From the NCBI GenBank assembly GCA_005281725.1, contig SSBO01000012.1, forward strand, positions 15,205,075 through 15,269,074: a stretch of DNA of 64,000 nt. Direction: 5' to 3'. Made by a program: the position numbers and the translations under genes. This DNA comes from Wuchereria bancrofti (Eukaryota; Nematoda; Chromadorea; Rhabditida; Onchocercidae). The notes beneath the pieces were generated by a model, which saw only the letters and a list, made by a program, of their open reading frames with translations, made no database searches and was not told the DNA's origin. The stretch's first letter is position 1. Each line of letters opens with the position of its first letter. This document shows positions 1 through 12,800 of this stretch, piece by piece.

Positions 1-787
1 TGACATAGATGTCAATAAAAACATGTCCATGCTAATTTAATAGAGTAATCGTTATTTCTTGTGAATATTTAGAAAAACTTTTAATATCCTAAAACAAATA
101 TTTCGTTATTTGTTTAAGTATCATTCCTACAATTTCGTACTAATTAATTAGCTGATACTGCATGCAATAAACAATTGGCATACAAAAAACCTATAATGTT
201 GTTGCAAAGTTATTATGCACGAAGATATCAACATTGATGGGTTTTTTCATGACATATCAACCTATTATTTTTTTTCAGTATTTAAATTTATAATAGTTCG
301 AAACAGCCCTTTTGCTTTTTTCACAAAATGATAGAATTGTTGATGAGATGCTATTGCTGTGATGCCTATTACATTCTTCTATCCCTAAATGCAATTGTTA
401 TCGGTATTGGTACTTTTTTTGAGGAATATTTTTTCCTGTCCATTGTATAATACAAGCATATTGTACAGCTCCCTTTCATCTCACATTTCTTCGTCGTTTA
501 TTTGCTCTTGTTTTGTTTGTTAACATTGATTTAAATAAATAATTCATTATATGTTTACTTCATTTTCTCATGTAATTTTTAAATGTGTGATTGGAAAACA
601 GGAAGAAAATAATTTTGGAACAACAAAAGAATTTGCCATAATTTTAGTATAAGGGAAAGAAATCAATAAAATGTGTAATTTGCATTCAAATATCAGTTAT
701 TAAATGGTAATAAATGATTATTTAATTATTATCATAACATTCTTTGCTTAGTGACATTTTTGTTGCTTCTTTTTCATAATATTACAG
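1..787. other. AT-rich non-coding sequence, probably intron of the following gene
   Basis: No coding exon could be supported on either strand. The stretch ends in an acceptor (ATTACAG, 781-787), and the exon that follows enters in mid-codon. This stretch is therefore most likely an intron, and the 5' part of the gene lies to the left of the window. Confidence 0.5.
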
Positions 788-3700
788 AGAACAAACAAGA
801 TGATGAAATAGAAAAGCAGAAAGAGAGGCAAAGTTGGAATCTGTCAATGAGCGAATTAGATCGTTTCTTTGAACAAGTTAGACGTTTGGATCCGCGACAA
901 ATTATTCCTGAAGAAAATATCGAATTCCTCGATAAAGAGATGATGCAGCACACATCAGCTTTTGCACCGTCTACAAGGTGTATAAATTTACTTTTTTTGA
1001 TTTTTTTTCAGGTAGAAATATAAAATTTTGATTTTTGTTTACCGCTTACTTATCTGTAATAGTAAACAAAAGTTGATATTCCATATTTGAGATTTTTTGA
1101 CTAGACTTGAGAATAAAGCAAAAAGGATTTGGACTTTTCTCTTTGTCATCTGTTCCGGCTATTACTGTGCTTAATCATAATAGTTTTCGTCTCAAAAAGC
1201 TATTGTTGGTATTGTCGTTATAACCTTTTTTCTAATTTTTACTTAATATTCAAATACTTCTTGATAGTGCAGTTCATTCTGATGGCTATTTCGAGCTTAA
1301 TAAAACGACTAGGGCAAAAAGTTGATATGATAATTTGTCGATGGGAGGTAACACGCTAGATTTTCATAACTTATATGTACAAAAAATTCCTAGATATAAC
1401 TAAAATTAATTGTAGAACTGTCCCACATGAACGGATTATTCCAATCAAATTGGTCGATCAAGAATCGATAAGTGTAAAGACATCAGCAGCTCTAAAAAAT
1501 TGGAATTCATCGGACACGCCTGTAATTAAGCGATATTTCTATGATCCGGAAACGATGACACATAGAGAATATGTGATGAGGTTACAAAAAGACGGAAAAC
1601 TATCGGCTGGGGAGTACATCAATGTTCATAATTTTGGCACTGGTATCAGATTTTTCAATAAGTTTTCCCATTAATCCAACCTTTTATTCTAATTTTTTTG
1701 TTCTACATTTTTTTTATTCATTTGTACGAATTCAATTCTGTTTTCTTTGTTGATTGATGAAAAAATATTGCAAAAACTTTATTGGATAAGAAGTACTACA
1801 AATGAAGGTTTCTGTTAAATATTACTAACATTACCAAGACTATCCGTTCAATATATTCTTTTACTCCCATTAACCGTTGAATTGAGTCATAAATTGGGTT
1901 TACCAACGTCGAATTGTAAATCGTTTCGTTTAATCGACATGTTGATTAGATATACATACACGCTGATAATGCATTTAGAAATATAGAAATATTGATTAGT
2001 GAAAAGTTAGCTATTCAAGATTTATTTCTTATCTATTATGCTGAAATATAGAGAGAATCACTGGCTCCATTTTACAGTGAAACCAATCTATAAAGCGCAT
2101 GAGACATTGATAAATGATATTCCACCAGAAAATCGAGCTATGAAAGGACGAGAATTATCATCAGATGAAAATGGAGTAGCATATTTACACGTAAGGAGTA
2201 CTCCACCACCGGAATATAGCACTGAAGCGGTAGCTGTTCTTCATCAGTCATCAGATGATGCCGAATCGGGAAGAGCGAAGATTAAAAAACGACTATCAAC
2301 AGTGATCGACATGGAATCACAACAGAAGGTAATCAATCTGAATGTTTTTCATCCAAGATTCTCTAGAATTACTCGAGAAATACTATGATCTCATAAGCAT
2401 TAAATCCTTTTTTGAACTAATTCTTGAACTATAACATTCTCTGGCAATGGCAACAAAATTTGTAGAATTTTGTTAACATCGGAAGACGACAAAACAGTTG
2501 TCAAACACAAAAATATGTTTCACTTTAATTTCCGAATTTTCCGAAATGATACAGAATTAAAAAATTAACGAATTTCTAGGCGCATTCTCAATATTCAAAA
2601 TCAGCAGTTCAGCGGCAAATTGCTAGACGTACATCCAGCGGATCGGAACATTCCAAAAGTTATGGTTTATCACCGCACCAGCAGCAGTTATTAAAACGGC
2701 AAATCAAGCAAACGAACCAAGTAATCACGAGGTTCGTTGTTCGGCTTTCTTTTAATCTTTCTTTTCCTTATTTTCCTGCTCTTCTTTTATCTTTCTGTTC
2801 ATGTCTGACTTATTATCGAGAATTAATGATGGTTGCATGCCTTTTATGTGATGAAACTGGAATTTTCTTTTGCTTCCTGTCATTTCATCGACCTGTCATT
2901 TCATTTATATCATTTCATCGACAGAATTTAAGATTAGAAGATGCTATTCCAAGCACAAAATATGCTACTCATAGTAGAGCTTCTCAACGACTGAACGATC
3001 AAGAACATAGAAATTACTTGAAAACACCGAAAATGAAACGATCTAAATCACCGATTCTACTACGATTACTGATGAGCAAGAAGAAACCACATTCTTCTAA
3101 AAGTTTCACTGATGCACAGGAACAGTTAGATAAAAGCTTTGAGCAACCACGGGTACTGGAAACTGATCAAAGCTTACAATCGGTTGGTCACTTCAACTTA
3201 CATATTACAGTCTTCATATCTTGTAAATGATTGTGTACTTTTCTATTCAACCAATGAGTACATTAAACAGAATTTTATTAAGATTGATATGTATGGTATT
3301 CTGACTCTGATACAGTAGATATTAGTAATCTGTGATAATAAATAAAGATTTTATAGCCATTGAGAAGCTATGGACAATTGATACATGACGATGAGATGGA
3401 GGAAGAACAACAGGATGGGACGATTCATTTGTCCGAAGAAAGTCCAACAACAGCAACAATTTCTCGACAAATACTTCGTAATCTTTTTTTGTCATTTTCT
3501 TTGCTCACTATTTTATGAAATTAAAAAGCCTTTAGACTGTCTAATGCCAAGTAATTCTAGTTGTAATTGAAATTTTTAATAATTTCCTTATTTATTGACG
3601 TAGTGTCTTTAAATCTTTTTGAATTTTAATCTTTAAAAATCTTCCCATATATTAGAATATATGGGTTGATAAACTGAATAGCAGAATTCGTGTAGCGACA

Positions 3701-4742
3701 GATGGCTCTTGTAAAATTTTACAATCACAGTCTGTGCAATAGGTGGAAAGTTTTTCTAGCCTAGTATGATGTGCTGTCGAATTAGCAAAAGATTTTACCC
3801 ATTGCAGACATTTAATGCAAAAATGGTATTTAGTGATGCTTTGAAAGAAAAAAAAAACGTTAGCAATTTAAAACCTTTATGGTATTATATGGTATTGCTA
3901 ATCATTATATGGTATTGCTACAAGTTAATTTAAATCAAGATGATAAGGCTTCGTAAAACTTATAGCAAGCAATGTCAGCAGTGTTGGAAAATTAAATTAA
4001 TTTAATACAAAAAAACAAAGAAAGCTTAGGAAAGTTGAATTTCAAAATTCGCACAACAATTGCTAATAATCAGCGGCTGAGGGCATCGAAGCAGTCTGAC
4101 TTTCGAAATTCGATTACATTCAGCAGCAAAAAAAAAAAATCTCCCGACTGTACGACATGAAAACATTATTATAAACTTTTCTTTTTTGGTGGTCTGATGA
4201 AGATTAGCAAAAAGATTTTTGTTTTCTTTTTTGCTTTATATAAGTGAAGAAAATTAGACAAATTTAGACAGACAAAAATTAGACAAAGTGTATGTAAAAA
4301 ATTAAATAAATTATATATTAAATCTTTTTGTTCAACTTCAATGCAATATTTTCATTTCACTGAAGAAGGATGAAATAGGGAAAATTTTTTCGAAACCGTT
4401 TGTTTGTTTGTTTTTAATAAAAAGAACAAAAATCGATAAGAATGAAGAATGAGATGGTTTTCAATTCATTTTGAACATTTCACTGGTGGACAACAATTCT
4501 TTACGATTACTTTTTTCTTATTTACACATTTAATTGTTTTATAATTGCTATAATAGAATTAATTGATGACTGGATGATTTATAGGTGCAGAAAAAGCTTG
4601 GGTTGGAATGAAATCTGGTCACAATGTCAGTGAACGTGATGATTTGCTTGATATTAAGGAATTAAATCTCGAAGAAGGCCTTACACCACATCCATACAAA
4701 ACAGATCCATGGTTAACTTCTTTTTTCTCTTTAAAAAGTTAA
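788..4742 (+). CDS. 3' part of an unrecognised charged, Ser-rich protein (7 exons)
   Basis: Exons read as 788-977, 1416-1642, 2078-2328, 2580-2720, 2925-3182, 3357-3477 and 4585-4742. All have GT/AG borders and the phases join without a break, giving about 447 residues; the 5' end is outside the window. I do not recognise the family. The visible protein is hydrophilic with no membrane segment. It starts acidic (Glu/Lys/Gln-rich, then ELDRFFEQVRRLDPRQ), continues with HERIIPIKLVDQE and a segment rich in Tyr, Arg and Glu (YFYDPETMTHREYVMRL), and then becomes Ser/Arg/Lys-rich and probably disordered. The last exon reads through TG|GTTAAC to a TAA at 4740-4742; that GT could instead be a donor to an exon I did not find. 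It looks like a cytoplasmic scaffold or cytoskeletal protein, but this is only an impression from composition. The exon structure is well supported, the function not at all. Confidence 0.65.
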
Positions 4743-6421
4743 ATGCAGAAAAATAGAAAGCACTGATAAATACAATGTACTACTAAATTAATCATGATAA
4801 ATGTATTTCGGTTAAATGATAAGCTAATAAAAGTTCGTTTGGATTTTATCAATTTGGTTAAATTTAAGAAACATCACTAAAATATACTTTCAAATGTACA
4901 ACAGCTTTGTGTTTACATATATTTGTAGCAAAACTTTCAAATCTCATTCATTCAAATTCCAATTCAAATGTAATGATATGAATAATTTATTTAAAAAATC
5001 GAAAACTTAAATCAAGACTTTGAATATCTCTAGGAATAATTTTGACAACGATCAATAAACAAATTTTCAGCATAGCAGTAACAGTCGTAAATCGTAGAAA
5101 GGATTGTTTGGCTGAGCGTAAAAAGAAAGTATTGAAGTTGCTCTGTTTCGTTTTTTGCCCAATTTTGTGTTCTATTATCGCTGCTGCTGTACTTTTCATA
5201 CTTCTTTTCGTTCTTTGACTTTCTTCTGACAATTCAAATTTTTAAACTCTGATTAGGCACGATGGTTTTTTTAAATTAGATCCCTGCAGTTTTGTTAATC
5301 GGCTAGTGAATTAAGCCAACATTTTGGGAATCATTTTCTAGTAATTCTAACTATATGAAAAACTATCCAATAGGCATTGTAAACGATTTTCTCGAAAATC
5401 AAAAACTCACAATACTGATTTGAAGATCGAATTAATAGTTTTTGATATACTTTGGAGTATGTTGCTAATTTATCAGTAATTTTCTTCAATCAAAACAAAA
5501 ATTGTTGTATAATAACAACTTGACGTGTAATACTATTAACAGGGAGCAAGTTAAGTATGATTTAGTGGTCCTATAGTACCGAATTCCTAATAAAACCTAC
5601 CTAACAACATTTAACAGCATTGACGTGATAGTTATAGTTATATAACTATTGGCTTCTATCAATTGCTACTATAAGTGCTAGAGCGAGATTTATTTTCAGA
5701 AAATCCTAACAAATAATAAATCGAACAGAATTCGTAGCCTTCACCAGATTTTTAATTTGTTCCATACGTCTTTGAAAGTAGTTCGGTATCACTTTGAGAT
5801 ATAAAAATTTAAAAACTGGAGCCTATAAAGTTTGTGGTGAGGAAACTATTGCATTTTCAGACAAGTGCTAGTTGACTTTATGAACTTTTAAGCAAGATGG
5901 AATTGCAATGAGTTATTTAGAATTGAAATTGAACAACTATTAATTTTCAAGAATTCGATTTCATCACAAACCCGACACTTTTAGGTTTACATAGAAATCA
6001 GTTAAGCATCAAGGCAATCTGATAAGATGAAATTTTCTCGACCAGCTTATAAAATGCTTAACTTTTGCAATAATAATAGTATTTAATGGTTGACGTTGCT
6101 GCTTCAAAAGAAAAAAAATTATTTCTCTATTATTCTGTAAGATATTTCTTATTATCAATTTAGTGGTATATATTTGTTGATAAATTAGCCAATTCGTCTT
6201 TGATCCATTCATTCGTTTATTCTGCATTTGTTTGTTATGATCATTTCCCATTTATAGTGACAAATATTTTCGGGAAGCACCCGTCGAGGCAGCAGTTTTT
6301 CTGATAAGTAATCAAAATAGCTGTCTTGGGAAAAATCATTTGCTTTTGTTTTTTTCTTCTAACAAATTATAAACCTTTTAAAATGAAAGGCTTGAAATTC
6401 CTAAAATGAAATTTAAGGGCA
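4743..6421. other. Intergenic, no supported gene
   Basis: AT-rich. A minus-strand open frame at 5232-4987 begins with a basic Ser/Thr/Ala-rich stretch. Another minus-strand fragment near 5830-5720 reads LKVIPNYFQRRMEQIKN and stops soon after. Neither has convincing splice sites, a clear start or a recognisable family, so neither is called as a gene. Confidence 0.4.
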
Positions 6422-6592
6422 ATGAATAGAAGAACAGACAAAATTGGTGCTGATGGAGTTGGCCTGATGGAAGTTAGGAAGACGACCTATTCGACATGGA
6501 ATTGGATCAATTGTTGCTTTTATCTGCTTGCGCCACTTTTCATCTTTTTTATCATCATCGCTATCATTATAACACTTGCTTTATTAGCATGA
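6422..6592 (+). CDS. Candidate 56-residue single-pass membrane protein
   Basis: An uninterrupted frame runs from ATG 6422 to TGA 6590-6592. Residues 1-30 are polar and carry charged groups of both signs (MNRRTDKIGADG at the start, later EVRKTTYSTWNW). Residues 31-56 are almost entirely hydrophobic (CCFYLLAPLFIFFIIIAIII followed by TLALLA), making one membrane helix that runs to the C-terminus. This is the layout of a tail-anchored micropeptide. The bases just before the start (AAATTTAAGGGCA) contain a TTTAAG that could serve as a weak trans-splice acceptor. The sharp polar-to-hydrophobic switch is unlike the neighbouring random frames. There is no recognised homologue. It could also be the last exon of a longer gene or a chance frame. 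Confidence 0.45.
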   Translation: MNRRTDKIGADGVGLMEVRKTTYSTWNWINCCFYLLAPLFIFFIIIAIIITLALLA

Positions 6593-9500
6593 CTATGCAT
6601 AAGTATGGGTGAACATATATGGGCTTCTTTCTACTGCTATCGATTAGCAAAAATGCTAATTTCGATTGTTTTCGGGAAAAATTTAATCGATCCTCTATTA
6701 ACTGTTCTCTCCTTTCATCAACTTTTTTTGATCATATGAAATTTATTGTTCTTCGATATAACGAGCAAAATTTCGTTTGTTCGGATTTACTGTTAATCAT
6801 GATATACAGGTATAATATAATATACAAGCATTGATAAGATCATTTACTTATGTTCATCCAACTTATGGGTTTAATGAATTAAAAATTTTACATGAGAGCA
6901 GAAATAATACCTAAAGAACGGGAGGTACTTAGCAATACATGCGTAAAGTTAATGGACGTGGAAGTATGAAATTTTGGAAATAAAATTTGCAGCTCCTCAG
7001 TGAATTATTAAGAGAAATAAATCATTCAAATTTTATTGCCGGGATTCTGTTGATTGATAAATGTTTTACAGTCCAACGGAAAAGGCTCCAACAATTATCC
7101 TTTTTGTATAATAAAATTATTTTATTTCTAATTTCTGGTGTTCACTTTGTCTTATTCACGGCATTAAATACTTCTATTATCACTTTATTGATGCTGCTTT
7201 CTTGACTTTTGTTTATGCGACAAGATGATTCTATTTCATTTTAATCTATACATTTGCTCCTAACTGTAAATATTATTTTTACAAAAACTGGATTTTAATT
7301 AATTTTAGTGCTGCCATTGTTGAAATTTGAAAAAGCAAATAAACGGAATATCTATCTGTATATTTGGAAAGTGGTTCGAATATAAAAGAGTATAAATAAA
7401 CAAGATAGGGTGTACTCCAACTACGAGAAATACTAGGAAATGCTTCAATACATTCAAATCGAATATTGTAGAAGAGCAAAGGTCATCCAAAGACAACAAT
7501 CTAAGGTTACGCGGGATTTTTCAAAATCAGTCAAGTGAATAAACAAGGCAAGGTTATTACGACTACATTACACAGAGCAAAACAAAAAAAAACACAAAGC
7601 AATCACCTGAAGAAGTGCTATTCATCTTCTTCCCGCAAGATTTGTTGATATCTTATCTTGTATACAATCAATTTATGTGCTCCATTTCTTAAATTGTATT
7701 AGTTTTATTTCTTTATTAAGTAGATTTTTAACTATTATAAAGTCCTACAAAAATCAACGACTAATTATTCTCTTATCGATCACTTTCCTTATCCAATTTG
7801 CCTACTTTTCGAAATTCTTTCACTCTTCTCAAAGTGATTTGGATATTATTCATTTTGTTGAGTAAATCTGGACATGCATTCATTTTACTAGCCCAAAATT
7901 CATTGTTCTATTTGATGAGCTAAATTGCTACAAGTCAAAATTAAATCACATATAAGCTAAAAATCAACAAATTTGAAGGGAATAAAAACATTGCATAAGA
8001 ATGATCTTCAATTTGATTGCTTAAATTTTCATACATTATCAGTCTGACCAAATAGTGTAGCTTAGTATAGAATTTAAAGAAAATCCAACAAACATAAACG
8101 GTCAAATTAACAAGCCAAATATGAACTTACTACCAAGATCTTAAAATGTATGCACAAACAGTTCGCCTCCATTACTACACAGATTTCTTGATTTCTGACC
8201 TTAAATAGTTGACGATAACATAATAGCAAGAAGAAGATTCATCTGTTTACTTTAAAGAAAATATCTTTAAATTTTGATTTATAAGTTTTTTAACATGTTT
8301 CTAATAAATTTTATTAATTTTTTTAATAACACTGTTTCAAATCATCGATAACATTTGTTGTTGGTCTTATATGAATGCTAATATTATTAAAAAATGATAT
8401 GAAAAACATTATCTTTTCATACTACCCTTCCATGTCTTACCAAGACGATCTATATCGAATTTTATAGGCCTCGAACTTCACCTGTAAGGTATTTGTTGGA
8501 AAAAACAATCTTAAAACTTAGTGTTTTTGTTCATACCAATTAGCTCTAATTAACACTTTGTAGGGAAATGAAAACGGCATTTGTCAGTTTGCAAACTTAT
8601 AAATCTAATTTTGCATTCTACTATCATTAAATTGAATATAATATCACTTTAATCATTAATCCTTTTTATGATCTTTAAATTCATTTTTTACCCAAATCAA
8701 GTTTTCATTTAAGCTTTCATTTAACATATACTTTTTATTGATAACCCATTTCTTCTTCATCTGTCTTTATTTACCTCTTCCTTTCTCAAGCATATAAGAA
8801 AACAGTAATATAAGAAGGATAACCGATTAAACAAACATGTATACTTTCTAGTACTTTTGTTTCGTTTTTATTGGAATTTTCATCCATATCAAATAGTATC
8901 ATATCAAACGTAGAAGTTTATTACACATATATCGAATCAAAGTTCAAACCAAAAAATGTATGTTTACAATAATAAAGCAAACATAGTTAAATCTTTTCTG
9001 CAATTGTTCATTTTACTTTTCTTCTCAGAAAAGCGCTCCTAAAATTCATTAATAGCTATATTCATTCTTTATTCAGCTGTCTTCTCATAAATATTAATTG
9101 TGTGTACACTTTTTCTCTTTTTAGAAGTGACGATTACATTGTTATATAAATTTCACATACGAATATGTATACACAAAATATGTATTTATTTTATAATATA
9201 TATATATATATATGCACTTAAGTTTGCAACTTCATTAAATTCATAAATGAGTAGTTTGACCCAATTAATAATATCTTCTATTCCAAAATTTTCAGTAATT
9301 CATTTTCGTTCACGCGGTAATTCATCATTCATTGATAATTTTTCATCCCCAATAAAAGTTATCTCCACTAAACTTTTCCTAGCAATGCAAAACACTTTTT
9401 GATTAATGAAGTAAATTTCACTTCATTTTTAACACAGCTGAAAATGAAATGAAATACTTTAAGGAATTGACTTAGTCTTTCCAACAATTGCTACCTCTTA

Positions 9501-9841
9501 CAAATTATTGTTATTAGATAAAGCTAAGCAGTTTCACTTACAGCAATTCATTAGTTAAAAAATTCTGATCATGATAAGTGATTATCAAAAAATGCATAAT
9601 TGTTTACCATAATCTTTGCTTTCAATTTTCTGGATTAGTTTGGAGAAAAAGATAGAAATAAATGAAAATATAAAACAAATTATACTTTGTTCCTGTGAAA
9701 AATATTGAGTGACGGAGTAATGAAGAGTAAATTTGTGATTCAAATTTTACAGTATAAAAACATTTATTGATTGTATTGCGGAATTGGTTGATTCATTTTA
9801 TTCTCGGCAACAATATCACCAAATAACAACCAAAACAATCA
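6593..9841. other. Long AT-rich intergenic stretch
   Basis: No convincing exon was seen. It contains homopolymer runs and a short alternating TA tract near 9194-9213. Open frames here (for example the overlapping minus frames at 7279-7499) have the composition of random AT-rich DNA. The right end is the probable promoter and 5' region of the ENPP gene. A TTTTACAG at about 9745-9752 is a possible trans-splice acceptor roughly 90 bases before its ATG. Confidence 0.5.
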
Positions 9842-12800
9842 ATGGCCACAATTGCACCTAAGGTAAAAATTAATTGCATAATTATGGATAACTTAAAACA
9901 ACAAAATATAATATTTCTATATTAACCGTTTACATTTTAAACTATAAAATTATATTTGTTAATTTTATGCCTTATAAAATTATGTTATTTGACATATGAT
10001 GTGAATTGTGCAAGAATAATTTCAACAAATTTTTAATTTCATCTTTGAGATTACTATGATTATCAAGGAAAAACTAAAAAAGCAATACAAAAAATTTGCA
10101 TGACAAAATATATTGCTATATTGTTCACACATTTCATCAGATTCATTTTAAAAAAAAAAGTAAAGTTTTCAGAATTTATTTATCAGTTGAATAAAATATT
10201 TGTATTAATCTTGCATACTCCAGTCATCACAGAAATAGCTTACTTTTGATTTTAGAACCGATTTAGTGATTTATTCAAAAATATTATTGTCGTTAAGAAT
10301 GGCAATGAGAATATATCCTGCTAAATTGACGCAGAAATTCGGAATTATCAGTTTTAAATCATTATGGCTGAAAAACTTACGGAACAATAATAATTAGCAT
10401 TTTTACCAACCAGAAATAAGTTTGCTTATTCCTGAAGTTAGCGAATAAATTCGTCTTTCAAGACTCGATGAACTCTTAAAATACATTTTTGCATCCTAAT
10501 TAACTTTAAATGCTAAAAAAACTTCGTTAATGACGTGGTTACGCTTGTTAGCAGTTCAACACCTATTTGTAATTTCACTGATCTCAATTCCTAAGGCAGC
10601 TACATATATTGGAAATTAATCCTGTTGCTTTATGATAATTATTGTACTCAAATAAAAAATATCACTCGAATTTTTTTTTTATTTAACATTAAACTTAAAA
10701 ATTATGTCTGAGTTAGGAATAATTCATTAGCAAAAAAGTAAGGAATGAAAAACTGGCGTTAGAAAAATATATAATACATCTAAAATAATCAATAATATAT
10801 TGAAGAAAATAGATAATATAATTAAAGAATACATAATATATTAAAAAATATATTCATAGCAATAAAAAATATATTCAAAGCAGCAAAAAGCACATTTTTT
10901 TTCATCTGAAATTAATACCATATTACCAATGATTGATTAATGTATTAACATTATGTTATCAACGATAGCTAAGTGATACTTTCAGGAGAAAAGTCCAGAC
11001 GTTCCAGTTTATGAATTCAAGGAAGATATTTCAGTAAATATAGTAGAAAGAAATGTAAAATTACGAAAGTCGACACTATTCGCATGGGGAATCATAGTAC
11101 CACTTCTCATCATTGCTGTCATCATATTCGGTAGCTTATACCTGATCGCAAGAGCAAAGCTTCAGAAATATAATGACGCTGTCCGACCACCTGGTCATTA
11201 CGATTTAAGTGTATGCAAAAGGAAGTGGGTCATTTGAACGCAATAACAAATTAGTACTATCTTAAATGATTATCATTTAGCGAATAATCTCCTGAGATAT
11301 CCTCTTCTGATGCCACCAGTAATATTTAGGAAACCAACCATTCGACGGCTGACTTTTGCTGGTAATAGCTTATTGATAAAGTATTTATTTTTTTTTTATT
11401 TTACAGGTTTGATGTACCTCCATTATTCATCGTTAGTTCCGACGGTTTCCGGGATAGTTATTTGGAGCACAATATTACACCATCAATCCAACGTTTGATA
11501 AACTATGGCACCCACAGTAAATATATGTTACCAACATTTCCTTCTAAGACATTTCCCAACCATTATACCATTGCAACCGGACTTTACCCGGCTTGGCATG
11601 GAATCGTCGATAATGGTTTTTACGACACACAATTTAAAGTAATATCCTTTATTCAATCCTTTTTTAAGCAATTATATGTTACCACATTTTGAAAGTAATA
11701 TTTAAATGCTCATCGAAAACTTAATTACTAATTAAAAGTGTGTAATTTGTGATTCCTTGAGCATAGATTTCTCATTTATTTCTTGCCTTATAAGTGTAAT
11801 CAATTTACCGTATTGCATACGACTTGTCAAAGTAAGAGGATATACTTCTCACATACTACCATTGAATTATTCCTTATATTTCAGGATTTTTTCAAAAAAA
11901 GTACCAATCAGTCTGGCTGGTACCTTGGAGAGCCGGTAAAACTTTTTTTCAGCTTATTCGCTTAAAGTTTCAAAATCTATCGGATTTTTCTAGATTTTTC
12001 CACAACATGCTTCTTATTAAATAACTACCGGTCGTACGCTTACTTTAAAATTGAAACCTCACTCTGACGTATCAAAATATTTAAATCACAATGACGAAGC
12101 ATTATAACAAATTTCTTCTCCCATTTTCTTCTCATCTTTATGAATCACAAAATTCAAATGAAATTTAGATATGGGAAACAGCGCAAAAAGCTGGTCTCAA
12201 ATCAGCAGTATTTTTCTGGCCTGGAAGTGAAGGAATTGGTAAGAGATACACGTTTCATATCAATTATAAATGATGAAATTTCACAACTTCCTTTCACTAT
12301 TACAGCGATTGATCACAGAAATTTGTGATAAACAATATAACCGAATGTTTTACAATTAGAGTCTTCTCGACTACTCCTTAACTTTGCAAGAAATTTTCTC
12401 AAATCACATATTTTGACTCATCTACAAACTGCACTGTTGTCTTAAACATGCGCGTCACCAAGAAACCAATTCAAGTTAACTGTTCACTAATCGTTGTCAT
12501 TATTTTTGTTTTTCCTGAAATTTCATGAAAAGGAACTGTTTCAGGAAAATTACCTAGTTTCTGGATGAAATACAACAGTTCTGTACCATTTACATATCGG
12601 ATTGATACAGTAAGTAATGATTTAAACGACACTCATTTTAGTTCCTTTTTCCTTTGATTTTATTTTCAAAAACAACTAGTAGTACCATTCATCTTTTAGC
12701 CACCGTAATTTACATGCCAGCTGTTTTCAGTTACGTGTCGTTTGTTTTGTTTTTTTTTTTGGATGGAATGAAATTTACTTTACACTATTTTATTGAATAC

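Noticed and set aside
7370..7395. GGTTCGAAT resembling a tRNA B-box
   Set aside because: No A-box or foldable cloverleaf could be built around it.
7279..7499. Two overlapping minus-strand frames of 64-66 codons
   Set aside because: Overlap in two frames with random AT-rich composition; no splice or start signals.
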